Origin: Microbotryum silenes-acaulis
Taxonomy: Eukaryota; Basidiomycota; Microbotryomycetes; Microbotryales; Microbotryaceae
Length of the DNA: 64,000 nt
NCBI GenBank assembly: GCA_003665825.1
Contig: QPFY01000016.1
Span: forward strand, 744,001 to 808,000
Direction of reading: 5' to 3'
Shown here piece after piece: positions 44,810 through 57,179 of the stretch. Under the pieces are notes generated by a model. The model searched no databases. It saw only the letters and a list, made by a program, of their open reading frames with translations, and was not told where the DNA came from. Made by a program: the position numbers and the translations under genes. Positions within the stretch are counted from its first letter, which is position 1. The number at the start of each line of letters is the position of its first letter.

Positions 44810-46311
44810 ATGTCTTCCGGATCGACACCGTCTGCGAGCAGTACAAGTCGAGGCCCTCCGCGCCGACCCCCCAAGCTACCCTCGTCAGCCTTCGCACCCG
44901 CTCCCGTCGTGGCACGTCGACCGTACCCTCAACGAATCCTCGACACCCACGTCCATCTCTGGACCACGGAGCAACTCGATCAAGGGAACATCACCTGGCC
45001 ACCTACGTGTTCGAACGCGTTGAATGATGGTGCGCATTCGTTGGATGGCGAGTATGCCCCGGCGGTGCTGAAAGGGGTCAAGATGGTTGAGCGACACGTC
45101 GAGGCCGTCGGATGCGTATATGTCCAAGCCGAGTACAAGCATGACGATGCTGAGAAGAATGGATCGGGTGGTGGGTGGGACAGCAGTTTCGCCGAGGTCA
45201 AACAGTTGAGTTGCAAGCGAGGTCTCTTGTGTGGGGTCCGAGCGTGCGTCGCTGACCCGGGGTTGCATATCTTGCAGTGTCTGTGAATCCTCGGCCAAGA
45301 GTGATGTCAAGGTACTGGCTCTGTGCCCATGGGTGAGTACTGGAAAACGACGACAGTTCTGCTGTAATCCGAGCGTACCTGATCCAAAAACCTTGACTAT
45401 AGGCACCCGTACATCTTGGCGCATCGGTCCTCGAGTCATACCTTCCCAAAATCACTTCGGCAGCATCATCAAGTTCGATCCCCATCGCCTCGTTCCGCTA
45501 CCTTCTCCAGGACTCCCCGAAAGGTACCTACCTGACCCCGGACTTCATCTCGGGTCTTCACCACCTCGGCTCGAAAGGGTACGCCTTTGACCATACGGTC
45601 GATTCAAGACGGGGCGAATGGATGTTACAAGATTCGGTCGAGATGATCTCGACGTTGAGATCCCAAGGTGGGACGACCAAGATCATCTTGGACCATTGTG
45701 GCAAACCCAATTTGGCGAGCTGGCCCCGGTCGTCGAATTCGTCTGGAGCTGATAATGTGGCGTCCAAGACCTCGCATGGTGACTGGTTGGAGTCGATCTA
45801 TCAGTTGGCTTTATTCCCCGATGTCTATGTCAAGGTCTCAGGTCTGTTGGACCTCTGTCCGGCGGAGACCGTCGATCTCGCCGCGCGCGAATTCGAGCAG
45901 AAACAACGTGATGCATCTTCGAGTCAGAGTGTAAAGGGAGGGGAGGACGCGATGGACGAGCTCAAGGCGAGGATCAAAAAAGTCGTAGAACCCATCTTGG
46001 AAGCTTTCGGTATCGAAAGGGTTATGATTGGGTCCGGTTAGTCATGTGTCACCGAGGTCGGAGGATCACCCTTTGAAGAAACTGACTCGACAGTCCTGGA
46101 TCCAGACTGGCCCATGTTCCGAGCGTGTACGATCCCGACTCGGGAGAAAGACGCTCATGAAGGCAGGGACGTTGTTCAGGAAGCGTCGGCATGGGCCTTG
46201 GGGATGAAGTTGTGCCTCGACGTCTTGCTCGAATTGGGGTTGGATGGGCCGGCATTGGATCGAATTTTCGAGGGGACCGCAAGGGAGGCCTATGGGATCA
46301 GCAGTGCATGA
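44810..46311 (+). CDS. Amidohydrolase family 2 protein (lactonase-like TIM barrel)
   Basis: Metal-dependent hydrolase related to L-fuconolactonase and 2-pyrone-4,6-dicarboxylate lactonase; substrate unknown. Exons are 44810 to about 45228, 45278-45332, 45403-46036 and 46106-46311, for about 437 residues. The first donor is uncertain: 45204 also fits the phase and would give 429 residues. Metal-site motifs are 'ILDTHVHLW' (HxH), 'KIILDHCGKP' and 'RVMIGSDWPMF', whose Asp is formed only across the last intron. Other family blocks are 'CVYVQAEYKHDD', 'ALCPWAPVHLGASVLESYLP', 'FRYLLQDSPKGTYLTPDFI' and 'YVKVSGLLDL'. All ligands expected for this family are present. The first 35 residues are Ser/Pro-rich and probably unstructured. 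Confidence 0.87.
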
Positions 46312-46576
46312 ACGAGATGGAAGCGATTTGGATTGCTCCATAGGTAGTTTTTTTTACTTGGTGTACATATGCATCGTTCCACATTCATTCACAGGGAGAG
46401 CTAAAGTGTCGAAGAACGAGCTGCCCCAACTTGCCGAAAACTCGAGGATAGACGAGCGGGGGCGCGTCGTGCAACTGGTGAGGTGTCTCGCTCTACACCA
46501 CTGCTCTCACGCGCGCTCTCGCTCTCGCTCGCGTCATCCATTCACGCTCGCACGGCAACCTGTACATTGCGCAACA

Positions 46577-48569
46577 ATGACGTCTCTTGCTGATGAGCTG
46601 ATGAACGACCTCGATTCTGACTCTGGAGGAGAAGATGACCAATTGGACGCCGTCCTCGGCTCGAACGGCCACGCTGGACCGTCGACGTCGAAACTGAACG
46701 GAACGACGAACGAAGCATCCAACAGCGCAGCAAACGACGACGATGGCCAAGAGGATGAAGCAGGGGATGTCTTGATGGACTCGACTGCGGTGGGAGACAT
46801 GATGGTCCCCGAGGGTGGGGTACGACCGACCCTCGAGCTCAACCCAGACGACGTCAATGCGATGCAGTTGGGCGAGGTCGGAGAGCTAGCAAAGGTCGCC
46901 AAGCTGGCAAATGGCAAGACCATGAAGGATGTACTCAGTGTGCGTAGTTTCTCAGCTGATTGTTTGCTGCGCTGGGTGGCTGAGGCTGACTTGGGCGGCG
47001 AATGCGCTCGGTGGGGGTGGGATCTCGTTCGATCAACTGCGATGGTTCCATGCAGAAAATCGCATACTACCGAGAACATCCGGATCCGAACCTGGCTAGC
47101 GATGGCGACAGTCAAGAGTACCGCCTCATTGTGCAGGCCAACAACCTCAACGTCGAGATTGACAACGAGATGCTCATCATCCACAAGGTCCGTGCGCCGT
47201 TGACTCAGGACGAGGCCCTGAACGTGGCACACGCTGATACACCCTGACGATTCATTCATCTGTAGTTCATCAAAGACCACTACCTCCCGCGCTTCCCTGA
47301 ACTCGACACGCTTGTCTCGGCCCCCCTGCCCTTTTGTCGTGTCATCCTCGCCCTCGGCAACGGTCCCGAACTTCGAGGCGATCTCACCGGCCTACTCACA
47401 TCGGGTACGGTCATGGCCGTCACCGTCACCGCCGCGACCTCGCGAGGACAAACCTTGGACGATGCCGAGTGGAAGGTCGTTGAAGGTGCATGTGCGATGA
47501 TGTTCCAACTCGACGATGCGAAGCGAACCATTCTCGAGTATGTCGAGTCAAGGATCTCGCTCCTCGCTCCCAACATCTCCGCGATTGTAGGAACACAGAC
47601 CGCAACGAAGGTGCTCGGGATTGCGGGTGGACTACAGGGTCTGTCGAGGATACCTCACTCCAACATCTACGTATGTTTTGTTTTGTGCTCTAGCTTGATC
47701 TGGTGTGACGTCCAGCTCATCTTCTCCAACCCCACTCACTGCCCACAGGTCCTCGGGGCGGTCAAACGAGCAACAACAGGATTCTCAACTGCCGCTCATT
47801 CCGTTGATCGACTACACACCGGTTTCATCTACCAGTGCCCACTTGTGCAACGCACACGAGCCGAAGATCGCATGAAGGCTCAGCGCAAGGTCGGAGCCAA
47901 GGTCGCTCTCGCCTGCCGCGTCGACTTGGCCGGCTCGCATCCAACCGGTCAATTCGGGGAAGAGATGTTGGAAAAGCTCGAAAAGGAGATGGAACGTTTG
48001 GCACGACCGGCACCGAGCAAGATTGTCAAAGCGTTGCCTCGACCGGACGAGCAGAAGAAGGCTCGAAGGGGTGGAAAACGAGCTCGGAAGGCCAAGGAGG
48101 CGTATGCGCAGACCGAGTTGAGGAAGCAACAGAACAGGATGAAGTTTGGCGAGGCCGAGGAGGAGACAGGTTACGCCGACGAGACGGTCGGAATGGGCAT
48201 GATCGGTTCGAGTGGGAGTGGGCGCGTGCGTGTCACGGATGGGGAAGCGAGGAGCAAGGCCAAGTTGTCCAAATCGGCGAAAGGGCGATTGGCGAGCATC
48301 AAGACGAGTTCAAGTGCGACGTCGGGTTTGGCGACGAGTTTGGCGTTCACTCCGGTCCAAGGTACGTTCAGGGGCAGAACCCTGCTGTTCGTTGTGCGAT
48401 CGGATTTGACTTTGTATTGCTTCGCTTCCGCTCAGGTCTCGAGTTGGTTGACCCGAGCAAACTGCGGACAAAGACGGAAGAGGCAAATGCGAACTGGTTC
48501 GCCAACGATGGTGCTTTCACGCATGTGCAGAAGGGGGGTGGATTCGGGAAATCCCAGGTCAAGCGATGA
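46577..48569 (+). CDS. PRP31: U4/U6 snRNP splicing factor Prp31
   Basis: Nop-domain protein that binds U4 snRNA with Snu13 and bridges U4/U6 to U5 during spliceosome assembly. Exons are 46577-46939, 47056-47187, 47266-47670, 47749-48361 and 48436-48569, giving 548 residues. It starts 'MTSLADELMNDLDSDSG'. The NOSIC region has 'IVQANNLNVEIDNEMLIIHK' and 'FIKDHYLPRFPELDTLV'. The Nop domain has 'LEYVESRISLLAPNISAIVG', 'GTQTATKVLGIAGGLQGLSR' and 'FIYQCPLVQRT', which distinguishes it from Nop56/58. The Prp31 C-terminal domain follows: 'KKARRGGKRARKAKEAYAQT', 'NRMKFGEAEEETGYADETVG' and 'GRVRVTDGEARSKAKLSKSA'. This block order is diagnostic. It is a distant paralogue of the NOP56 gene 20 kb away. Confidence 0.95.
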
Positions 48570-48762
48570 TGGCGCTCTGCATGATGTGAATCTGAAATAA
48601 AACGCTTCCATTGCAGACTAACCAAAGTTGTCAAACGGAAAATTGGGTTTTTTGTTGTGTTTTGGATTTTTTTGAGTTTCAGAACCCCTTTGCTATTTGT
48701 TGCCGATACTGTCCACGCGTTTGCCTTCTCATCCCGCCCCCTTTGAAAACATCTATCACCTA

Positions 48763-51667
48763 TCATCGACCTCGCCTACCCCTTGAGGATCCTCCACCAC
48801 GGTTCGTATTGCCGGTGGTGATCGGATCTTGGCGCGCCAGGACTTGGAGGTGTCGCATGACCTCAGGCCGACGTAGCATGGGCGCGTTCTCCCACCTCTT
48901 CTTGAAAAATTCGACCCCGCGAGTGCCGAACGTCAAGTTTTCGACTTCAACGGCAGCGTGCAGCCATGCTCGGGACTCGTCAGCATGCAAGTCTCCCCGC
49001 ATAGTTGTGAACGTGTGTAGGCAGAGGCACAGAAGCGTGGTGACGTCCGAAGAAATGCCCAAGGCCTGGACTTGGATCTTGCAGTTGCTTGACCATTGCG
49101 CGTCCTCGCGAAGTGGGTCCATCTCCTCGGCAGCGGGACCAGTTAGAGTCATCTGGCATCCCATCGCGACCAACGCCCTTTTAAAAAGGCCGCTGACGGA
49201 AAGCGGGAAAATAATCGAAGGCCAGTGCGGTACTAGTAGACGACCTATGAGGTTCATTGCGCTCAGCCCGCCAGCGACCGCCGTGGCTTGTTGCAGCAAC
49301 GTGGCCCCTGCGAGCTCCCAGAAGGGTTCAGCGAGCTCGGGGCGCACAAGACCATGACCAGGCCTATAGGTTGCTTCTAGCGCATTCACGAAGTTGCAAA
49401 GCCTCTTTGCTTTGGGGTAGAGGTCGAAAGGCTCCTCGAGGTGCTCGAAGGCGTGGACCACAGTGCCAGCGGTGTCGAATAGGCCTTTGCGACGACTGAA
49501 TCGGGAGGCACCGTCCAGCTTGTCGTCGACGCAGCACCGACATTCACATTCTTCTACACCACTCTCTTCAGCTTTCTCCCTCAAACGTTCACGCGTAGCA
49601 TGTTTGTAGCCCGTAGCCGATTCGGCCATCGTGATCTCCGCGCCGGCCGGAATGAACTCGCGAGCGCGTACGAAGGTGAGGTCTCCGAATCGCGCAGCGA
49701 CTGTGACGTTCGGAAAGCACGCGTGGTTGATGAGGGAGAGATACGGGCACGCTCCTAGCATCAACGTTTTGAGGCGTTCTGCTTCACTTTCAGGAATGAT
49801 TGGCCTCGGCGGGAAGATGTTCTCCGGTCCAGGCACAACTGGCAAGCCACATGATCTGTCCAGCGATGCAAAATCATTCGTCAGCAATTCGGTTGAGCAG
49901 ACCGGGAAGCACCGGCAGGAGTTTCGAGAGGCTGCCACTTGCGAAACCTGGGCAATCAGAAGGTCGACTGAATTGATATCGAGGTAGAAATCACCCCCAA
50001 CAGGGGTGTATGGCTTGCGAAAGTCTGCATGAAAGCTTTGCGAGCCGGGGGTCGCAGAAAGGGCCGCCATATCTGCGTCGCGACCGTGATGAAGAGGAGC
50101 CAGAGTCTCGATCAAGGTGGGGTCGTCAATTAGCCTTGATATGAACATGTTGTGATAGAGATCTTGTTGTTGAGATAGACTGGTTCTGTCCTTGGAGAGA
50201 CTTGAAACAGCATACCCCGATGCGAAAGCTTTCTCGGCCAGGATGAGCTCTCCGACTTGAATATCACTCGTGGCGATCACGCCGCGAATGCCTCGACCCT
50301 CGACTTTGTCGACGACGCGGATCGGACCGATGTAGTTGCCGACAGGCATGCGAGGATCCTCCTTGGGCTTGAGCGATCGCTCGTAGAGCTCGAGCCAAGG
50401 GTAATGCTTGCCCGTGCGACTCTGCTCGAGCATCAGCTCGACGCGCGCAATGCCTTGTTGAGCCTCGACCTTGAGCGACCGACCGAAAGCCAGTACTTGC
50501 TTGTACGATGCGAGCGCGAGCTCGAGGTTGTCGGCTCGCTCTTCAGCGACGGCCCGTCGACGCCACGCCTTCTCGAGCCAGTCCTGGATGGTATTTGGAC
50601 CGATCTCGAGCCGACCCTCGGGCGTCACGTTTTCAACCAACTCGATGACCTTGAGCGCATCCTGGTGCGCCTGACGCAGGTTGTCGACCTTGAGATGGGC
50701 CGCGCAGCGATTGTTGTGCAGCAAGACGAGGCGCTCGACGGGCTCAGCTGGGTTCGCATGCGTGACGAGATCAATTCCAGTCGAGTAGAGCTTGATAGCA
50801 CCACGCCATTGCTTGCGAGCAAATGCGGCATTGCCGAGAGCCTTGTAGTCGTCGTTTAGGCTCGGAACCGGACCGGGAGCGGGGCCGCTCCACGAAGATG
50901 CGCTGCCACGCACTAGTGGATGGGAAGGCTCGAGCATCACGACGTCGGTGGGACTAGGGCAGATGAAGTAAGTCTCATTGGGTCTGAAAAATCTGCGAAG
51001 CCGCTTGATTGCAACGAGCTGGCCGAGCGGGAAGAGGAGGTCGAGCTCGGGTCCTGTTGCGGTTGTCCCCAAAGGCCAACTCGAGACACGCATCATCGCC
51101 GCTGCCCCAGACTGGTCCTCGAAAGCGAACGCGACAGCGCCCTGATTGCGATGCGGTCTCGAGATGATACGAGCTAGGAGGTAGATTGACTGATTACCAA
51201 GAATACTCGAGGAAAGGTTGGTGAAAGTCATCCTCAGAATCATACACGCTACCTATGCTCACCTTTCCGTCATGCAGGGCCTTCAAAGCATCCTTGATGT
51301 CCGCAGCTGCGGGGAAGAATGTGAAGCTGGTCAGTTGATCGTGTTTATTGATTAAGAGTCAAAAACACTCTAAGGACAAACCTTTGTAGCGGTCTGCCAT
51401 GGCAGCCGAATTTATCGCTGCGGGTCCGTACTTCACCTGCTCGACAGTGTCGTCCACAAGGCTAGGATGAGCATACACCGAGCGAGCGAGAGCCATGATC
51501 TTGAGCAGTATGCGACGCGATTCGACGACCTTCGAGAATGCTCTCTGGAAGGGTACGTCGGTTTCAGCTTGTTCATACAGTTCCATGGCGCGCAGACGCT
51601 CGAGGAAGCGTAGCTCGGAACGAGCAGAGTTCAGCTCGCCCTCGCCAAGGGGTTCTGGCGGATTCAT
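48763..51667 (-). CDS. TPR- and SET-domain protein
   Basis: Putative protein methyltransferase of the fungal TPR-SET (SMYD-related) group. Exons in transcript order are 51667-51382, 51306-51263 and 51189-48763, giving 918 residues. An N-terminal conserved region ('AVAFAFEDQSGAAAMMRVSS', 'LVAIKRLRRFFRPNETYFIC') precedes TPR helices at about 220-340 ('YKALGNAAFARKQWRGAIKL', 'NRCAAHLKVDNLRQAHQDAL'). The SET domain spans about 390-640: 'GRGIRGVIATSDIQVGELIL', a MYND-position insert, 'YLSLINHACFPNVTVAARFG' and 'FIPAGAEITMAES'. A Cys cluster 'CECRCC' follows, as in post-SET regions. The NHxCxPN motif is present, but the Tyr usually found after the 'EIT' strand is not obvious. The substrate is unknown. 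The second intron hides a spurious upstream frame. Confidence 0.85.
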
Positions 51668-52564
51668 TGTTCTTCGTGATGCGGCGCAGGTCTTGGGCAA
51701 CGGTTGAAGGTACGATGAAAGGTACGATAGATGGAAGAATCCAAGAGGTGTTTTCTCTCAAGTGCCATAAGGGCAAAGCGGGTTGGTGATTGTTCTTTTT
51801 GCCCGCCGGCACACGTCCGGATAGGAGCTACGCTCTTCTGCCCGTTTAGGCATTTCTTCCAGCCGCTCGCGTCCTCCATTAGCCTGTTGTACAGTGTTTC
51901 CAAGGTCAATCACCGAGCCCTGGAGCGCCCTGATGGTACTTGGGTCTAGTCAGGGTCTTTTCTCCGAGTCTAAGAATTCACGAGGGTCGAGATTGAACGC
52001 GCACAAACAGGCGATCCGCCCTTCCTGTTCTCTGCAAGTGTACGGTATAGATTTCGGTATTTGGCGCTCGCAGCTCACGAGAAAATGAAAAAGCTGTCCC
52101 ACCTGAAAACTAAAAATGCTGTGCGGTTTATGAAGAAATCAAGTTGGAAAAAAAAGGGGTAAAACGAAGGGAGATCGCTCCTAAAGGTCCATTCATACCG
52201 GGGAAGAAAATCCGATCTGCAACCGAAGTCAGTTCGCCTTGCCATGTTTGAGTCTGTAGGTTGAATGGCGCCCGAACTCAGGCTTGCTGCACAGGAGGCG
52301 CATTCCTTGTCGATTCTTGGTTCAAGGAAGTGGAGGACAGAGTGGTGATGGAACGAGCATGAGAAGGGAGAAAGAAGGAAGAGGAAGCGAGTGCGGGAGG
52401 GAGATCACAACTCGAAAGGAAAGCCGAGCCTCATCAGACGTCTCCTATTCTCACCGACTGCCCTGGCGCCGGCCATTCCTTCCCTCAATTCCGAGCAGCT
52501 CGATCCAAGCTTCGCATGAGCCTTAATCCATGATGTATGGCAGCTCATCTCACAATTGTGATTC
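51668..52564. other. Intergenic region TPR-SET / ELP2
   Basis: About 900 nt between two minus-strand genes: promoter of the TPR-SET gene and 3' side of ELP2. A minus-strand frame (51909-51664) has normal composition but no family resemblance. The stretch 52080-52400 is A- and G-rich. No tRNA or repeat was recognised. Confidence 0.4.
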
Positions 52565-55500
52565 CTACGTCCAGATTGATACATCAATGATCCGAACCGA
52601 ACGATCCTCGCTCCCACTAGCCAGTCTAACCGTCAAAGCGTCCTCCATCTTCTTCGGGCAGAACGACAGACTCGTAACCGTTTGGACGTGAGCGATCCTG
52701 TGACGAGCATGCCACAGGATGAGATCAGTTCTCCTGCATGTTCCCGATGAATTCCCCGGCATTGGACTCACTCGGGTCCTAATACGACCACCTCCTTCCA
52801 GCCCTCTACCCGCTCAATAGCCTTTACAAACACCCGAATCACGCCATTCTCCAACCCCACCGCCAACACATCCTTCCCTCCATTCCTCGTGCAAGCCACC
52901 GCCGTCGCCGCCTCCTCGAATTTGATCGTCTCGACCTCTTGCCATGTGCTGGTCGACCACACTTTAACGGACTTGTCCCTCGAAGCTGTGAAGAACGTTT
53001 CTGCATCGTGGGAGAAGCATGCGTCCCAGATGATACGGGCATGGGCCTTAACCCCCGCTTTGTGGGGACGGTACATATCTGTGCATAATGGAATACGCGG
53101 TCTCGTCAAGTCATGAACTGTTCTCCATCGAATGATGAGACCACGAACCTTCATCCTCAGTCCTCTCGAACACCCTCCAACTCCGATCCCTCGAAACGCT
53201 CAACAACCACTTGCCTCCCTCCCCTCCAAAAAGGACCTTCGTAATACTCAAACTATGGCCATTCAATCCATCTTTTGGTCCCACCATCTTCCCCAACTTG
53301 GGTTCAAACAACCTTACTACGGCGTGTTGTTCAACCGTGGCTTTACAACTCGTCGCGATGAGTTGGGACGACGACGACGGTCCGTCGGATCGGCGCGCAG
53401 CGATCGACAAGAGCTCAAATCCATGTCCGTAAAGTTTCTCAATCTCGGGCCAGAGCGTCGATCCGAGGAGATGTTCTTCGTATGGAGGATGATCAGGAAC
53501 GGTCAAAGACGCGTTCGAGAAAGCCGTCGTGTACAAACCCCCTTCAGTCTCCTTGGGAATTTGTTCTTCCTCCGCTTCCGCTTTACCAATCGCTCGATTC
53601 GATAAGCCGAGTGGAGGCACATTTGCTGCCATGGGACGATCTTCCCCATCTTGAGCGAATTCGATCTGACTCAACTGGTTGAGCGATTTGAGGAAGTTGC
53701 CTGGTGCCGAGAAGACTCGAACGATCTTCTCGTCCGCTCCGGTGACGAAACTGAGTCGGTCGAGGAAGGCGATCGAAGAGAGTGGGTAGCCGTGGATTTG
53801 AGGGCGCGCAAGTTCTGCGAGAATAGGCCACTGGAATCAGCCATCCCATCGCTGTTGGTTGCCACTGATTAAAGGCTCACCGTGCCAGGTTTCGATCTGT
53901 GCTCCCTGCGGACCTTTCCGCCTCCAAGGTCCATGCAACCTCGTCGCCATATCGTGTCTAGTCACCAAATTTCTCAGTCGCAGCCCCCGAATCATCTTCT
54001 TTCGCACAAGTAACCTCACTCCAACTCACCCTGCGGACATCAAGTACTCCCCCTCCGGTTCCCATTCTGCGCACCTGACCTCACCGAAATGCCCCGTCGT
54101 CGCAACGATCGGATCCCAACTCTCCGCTTCAGCCTCCTCCCCCTCCTTCCTCCTCCAGGCATGCCAACTCCCACCCCAACCGTTCGCCAAGACCGTTCGA
54201 GCGTTGAAGCCCCATAGAGCACCGAAGAAACCGAGGTTCGTCGCGGAAGAGAATTCGCCAAAGCGTCGGGAGGAAGTCCATACGGAGGAGGAACTTGCTC
54301 CTTTCAGCGTTGAGGACTGGGAGGTATCTTCATCCGGTACGGAGGTCGCCACGATGGGCGTGGGTGTCCAAAGGATCATCGACCTATCGGCCGAAGCGCT
54401 CAACAAGCTCAACCCATCTTTGGGATCTACCAAAGGTGACCAACGCAGCCCCGTAACCCATGCATCATGACCCAACAAGACGGCCTCACTCGCACATGCG
54501 AAACTCTCGCAAGAAGGGGAAGAACGATCGCCGACGATGAATTGATGGGATTTGAGCCTCAGCTCACCTTCGGCACTCGAGGTCGATTGATCCAAGGCGT
54601 CGAGCGCTTCCAAGCCCGAGGTGAGGCCCGTCGTAGAGTCGGTTCGTACGGGGGCGGGTGAGAAGCGCCAAAGTCGGATGTAGTTGTCTTGAGAACCCGA
54701 GGCGAGCAAAACTTCGGAGGATGCGATGTCGTAGTTGAGGGAGGTCGAGGTGCTCGAAGAAGGAGCGTCTGCAGGGATGGGGGTGATGAAGGAGAGGCAG
54801 CGGATCCAGTCCGAGTGGCCTTCGAGCGAGAGGGATTTGGTGAACTGGAAGGGAAATTTATGAGCTCGAGCTGTTATGAGCTGAATCTGATTCGGATGAC
54901 CCACTTTGATGGAAGATGCGGTTGGACTCGCGTAGATGGTCAGTCGCTTGTCGGTACTTCCGACGGCGAGCGCGACACCTGGGAAGAAGCAGACGGGGGT
55001 CTTAACAAGGAGCCGAGATGACGGTGGGAGGACACCTTGAGACTCACTCGACGAAGCAGGAAGGAAGCTGGTCTCGAGTGAGAGTGGGATCTTGCCCTTT
55101 GTATCCATCTTCTGGACAAGTTCTGTTCGCGGAAGCTGGTTTTAGCAGCCAGCCGAGTGAGGTGAAGGGTGAAATCTATTCCCCCGATGAGACGTACCCG
55201 GCTCAGCATCGGTGCGGATCCGCCATACTCGAATGGAGGCGTCGGATGATGCTGTGAATACGAGAAAGTGATCGCCGCTGCTACCGTCGTCTAGGGCCAC
55301 TGTCGTGAGGGCCGAGATGGATTTGACATGTCCCGAGAGGACGGCGCGAGTGGACCACTTGCGAGCGACGATGGGGAGCAGGAGCAAATGGGTGAGGATT
55401 GAGACGAGTCGGCTTTTTGAGGCAGGGGCGTACGACCTACCTGTTGTGTTTCCGAGTGCTGCTTCCACAGCCTAACCTGACCTACACTATCTCCCGTGAC

Positions 55501-55812
55501 CAAGTGTCGACTCGGGGTCGAGTTGCTGCTCGGGGTCTTGATGAACCTGAGCGCGGTGAGATTGCCCTCGTGTCCTGCCAGAGTCTTGTGGATCCCATTC
55601 GAGGTTGGGGACTGTGTAGACCATGCCGCAATCGGTGAGAGCCGTACGATGGTCTGCATTGCCCGAACCGACGCCTGCCTACTCACATTGGATTCCCACA
55701 GAGCGACGAGATGGGCCGAGCCGAAAGCGAGCAGTCCGTCGTGGGGGCGACAGTCGGCGACGTCCGCTCGGTTCGCAGCCGCCGAGATGTACACCGAACG
55801 AGCGGTGGCCAT
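52565..55812 (-). CDS. ELP2: Elongator complex subunit Elp2 (double WD40 propeller)
   Basis: Subunit of Elongator, which makes the 5-carboxymethyl-type modifications on wobble uridines of tRNA. Nine exons (55812-55687, 55611-55441, 55357-55198, 55122-54905, 54844-54030, 53957-53881, 53814-53149, 53078-52772, 52697-52565) join to 890 residues. Diagnostic blocks are 'YISAAANRADVADCRPHDGL', 'KTLAGHEGNLTALRFI', 'LVQKMDTKGKIPLSLE', 'TKSLSLEGHSDWIRCLSF', 'LASGSQDNYIRLWRF', 'LLGHDAWVTGLRWSP', 'LSASADRSMILWTP', 'VRCAEWEPEGEYLMSAGHDM', 'ELARPQIHGYPLSSIAFL', 'FVTGADEKIVRVFSAPGNFL', 'LWPEIEKLYGHGFELLSIAA' and 'AHARIIWDACFSHDAETFFT'. Two introns (55612-55686 and 54845-54904) are in-frame and stop-free, so they are easily missed. 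One intron uses donor GTTCGT. Confidence 0.94.
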
Positions 55813-56079
55813 GACCCCCGAGTTGGAGTGTAAAGAGTCGAGCGGGGGAGGAGTTGGAAGCGCAAACACTCTGGCGTGACTGGTGTTGCGAAAAGGAGCA
55901 AGCACCGAGTGAGTAGTGAGTGGGTGCGTAGGGCGCTCGCTCCGGCTGGGCCACTCTTGGCCACTCCTTACACCGCTTTCTTCCACCACATTGCCACGAG
56001 TGGAAGCGTACGCACCGAGTGGAGTAGAGCACATCTCAGCTCGGTGATCGTTCCCCTTACCCCGTCACCGGCAGTGATC

Positions 56080-57043
56080 ATGTCCGACCCCACTTCGAAC
56101 CGCGCCTCGACGAGCACGCATCCGGCTACAGCAGCAGCAGCCACCACGTCCACCACCACCACGGCTACGACTCAGCCGGGCACATCCCGAGCACAAAAGT
56201 ACCGGCCATTCAGGGCAAGAGGTGAGCACAGCGCTGCCTACACCTCCACACCTCCGGGAAGAGCTGACTGGGCCTGTTTGACTGCATACTCGCGCCAGGT
56301 CTCTTTGTCAAGGATCGTACGTGACACCAGTCCATCATCCCCACACCAAGATCATCATTGACCCTAGTCTTCACACACACACCCAGTCGGACCAATGCTC
56401 TTTGGCTTTGGTGACCAAGCACCTTGCCTGCCAGAGACCGCGCTCCTGATGGAGGAACTGCTCATCAACCACATCACTTCCATCGCAAGTCGAAATTGCA
56501 TCACTCGCGGACCTGGGGAACCACTGTCGCATGCTCTTGCGACCACTCCATCCCCCATCTCCAGACTCACTGACCGACCTCCCTTTTCTCTCTCTCTCTC
56601 AGTGTCAATCCGCGCAACGTTCCGCCCTCGATCGGGACCGTCTCAAACTCGACGACGTCAAATTCTCCCTCCGTCACGACCCCAAGAAACTAGCCCGAGT
56701 GGAGGAGTTGCTCTTCATGACCGAGGTCATCGCGCGTGCGAGGGGTAGGGACGATTTGGAACAGTATGCTGATGAACCGATCGGGGGCACGAAAGGGAAG
56801 CCAGCGGCGGGGACCGGCGAACAGGACAAGGAGAAGGAGATGCAGAGCGTGGCTGCGGTGAAAGAAGCTGCGACTCTTCCTACGCTTTCCAAGACGGGTG
56901 GGATCACGAGGCCGAGGGAGGGAGCACAAGCGTCGAGCAAGGGGGTTGCAGACGGTGGTGGCGAAGGGGAAGGTCCCAAGAAGAAAAAGAAGAAGGACAA
57001 GGGCAAGGCAGCCGTGTCGACACCCATGGCCGCGGACGAGTAG
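56080..57043 (+). CDS. TAF13: TFIID subunit Taf13 (histone fold)
   Basis: General transcription factor subunit that pairs with Taf11. Exons are 56080-56221, 56299-56316 (18 nt), 56387-56484 and 56603-57043, giving 232 residues. The histone fold reads 'GLFVKDLVGPMLFGFGDQAP', 'ETALLMEELLINHITSI', then 'CQSAQRSALDRDRLKLDDVK', 'FSLRHDPKKLARVEELLFM', which matches the Taf13/Spt3 pattern with the typical 'RxDPKKxxRVxELL' segment. The join between 'HITSI' and 'CQSAQ' needs an intron that starts GCAAGT instead of GT. The N-terminus is Thr/Ala-rich and the last 100 residues are a Lys-rich tail, longer than in animal Taf13. It is divergent from ELP2, 267 nt between start codons. Confidence 0.92.
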
Positions 57044-57179
57044 GTGGCTCCCACCGAAGAGAAGAGGTAGATCTGAATGTTGTAAAACCGCGCAAACACA
57101 TCCTTCACTCCACTGTCTGCCAGAGCTGCGTGAACACAAAGTCTAAAATTTTAAATTTGGGGAAACACTCAAACTCCGG

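Noticed and set aside
51664..51909. 81-codon minus-strand frame upstream of the TPR-SET gene
   Set aside because: Reasonable composition but no family match and no splice site joining it in phase to the TPR-SET start.
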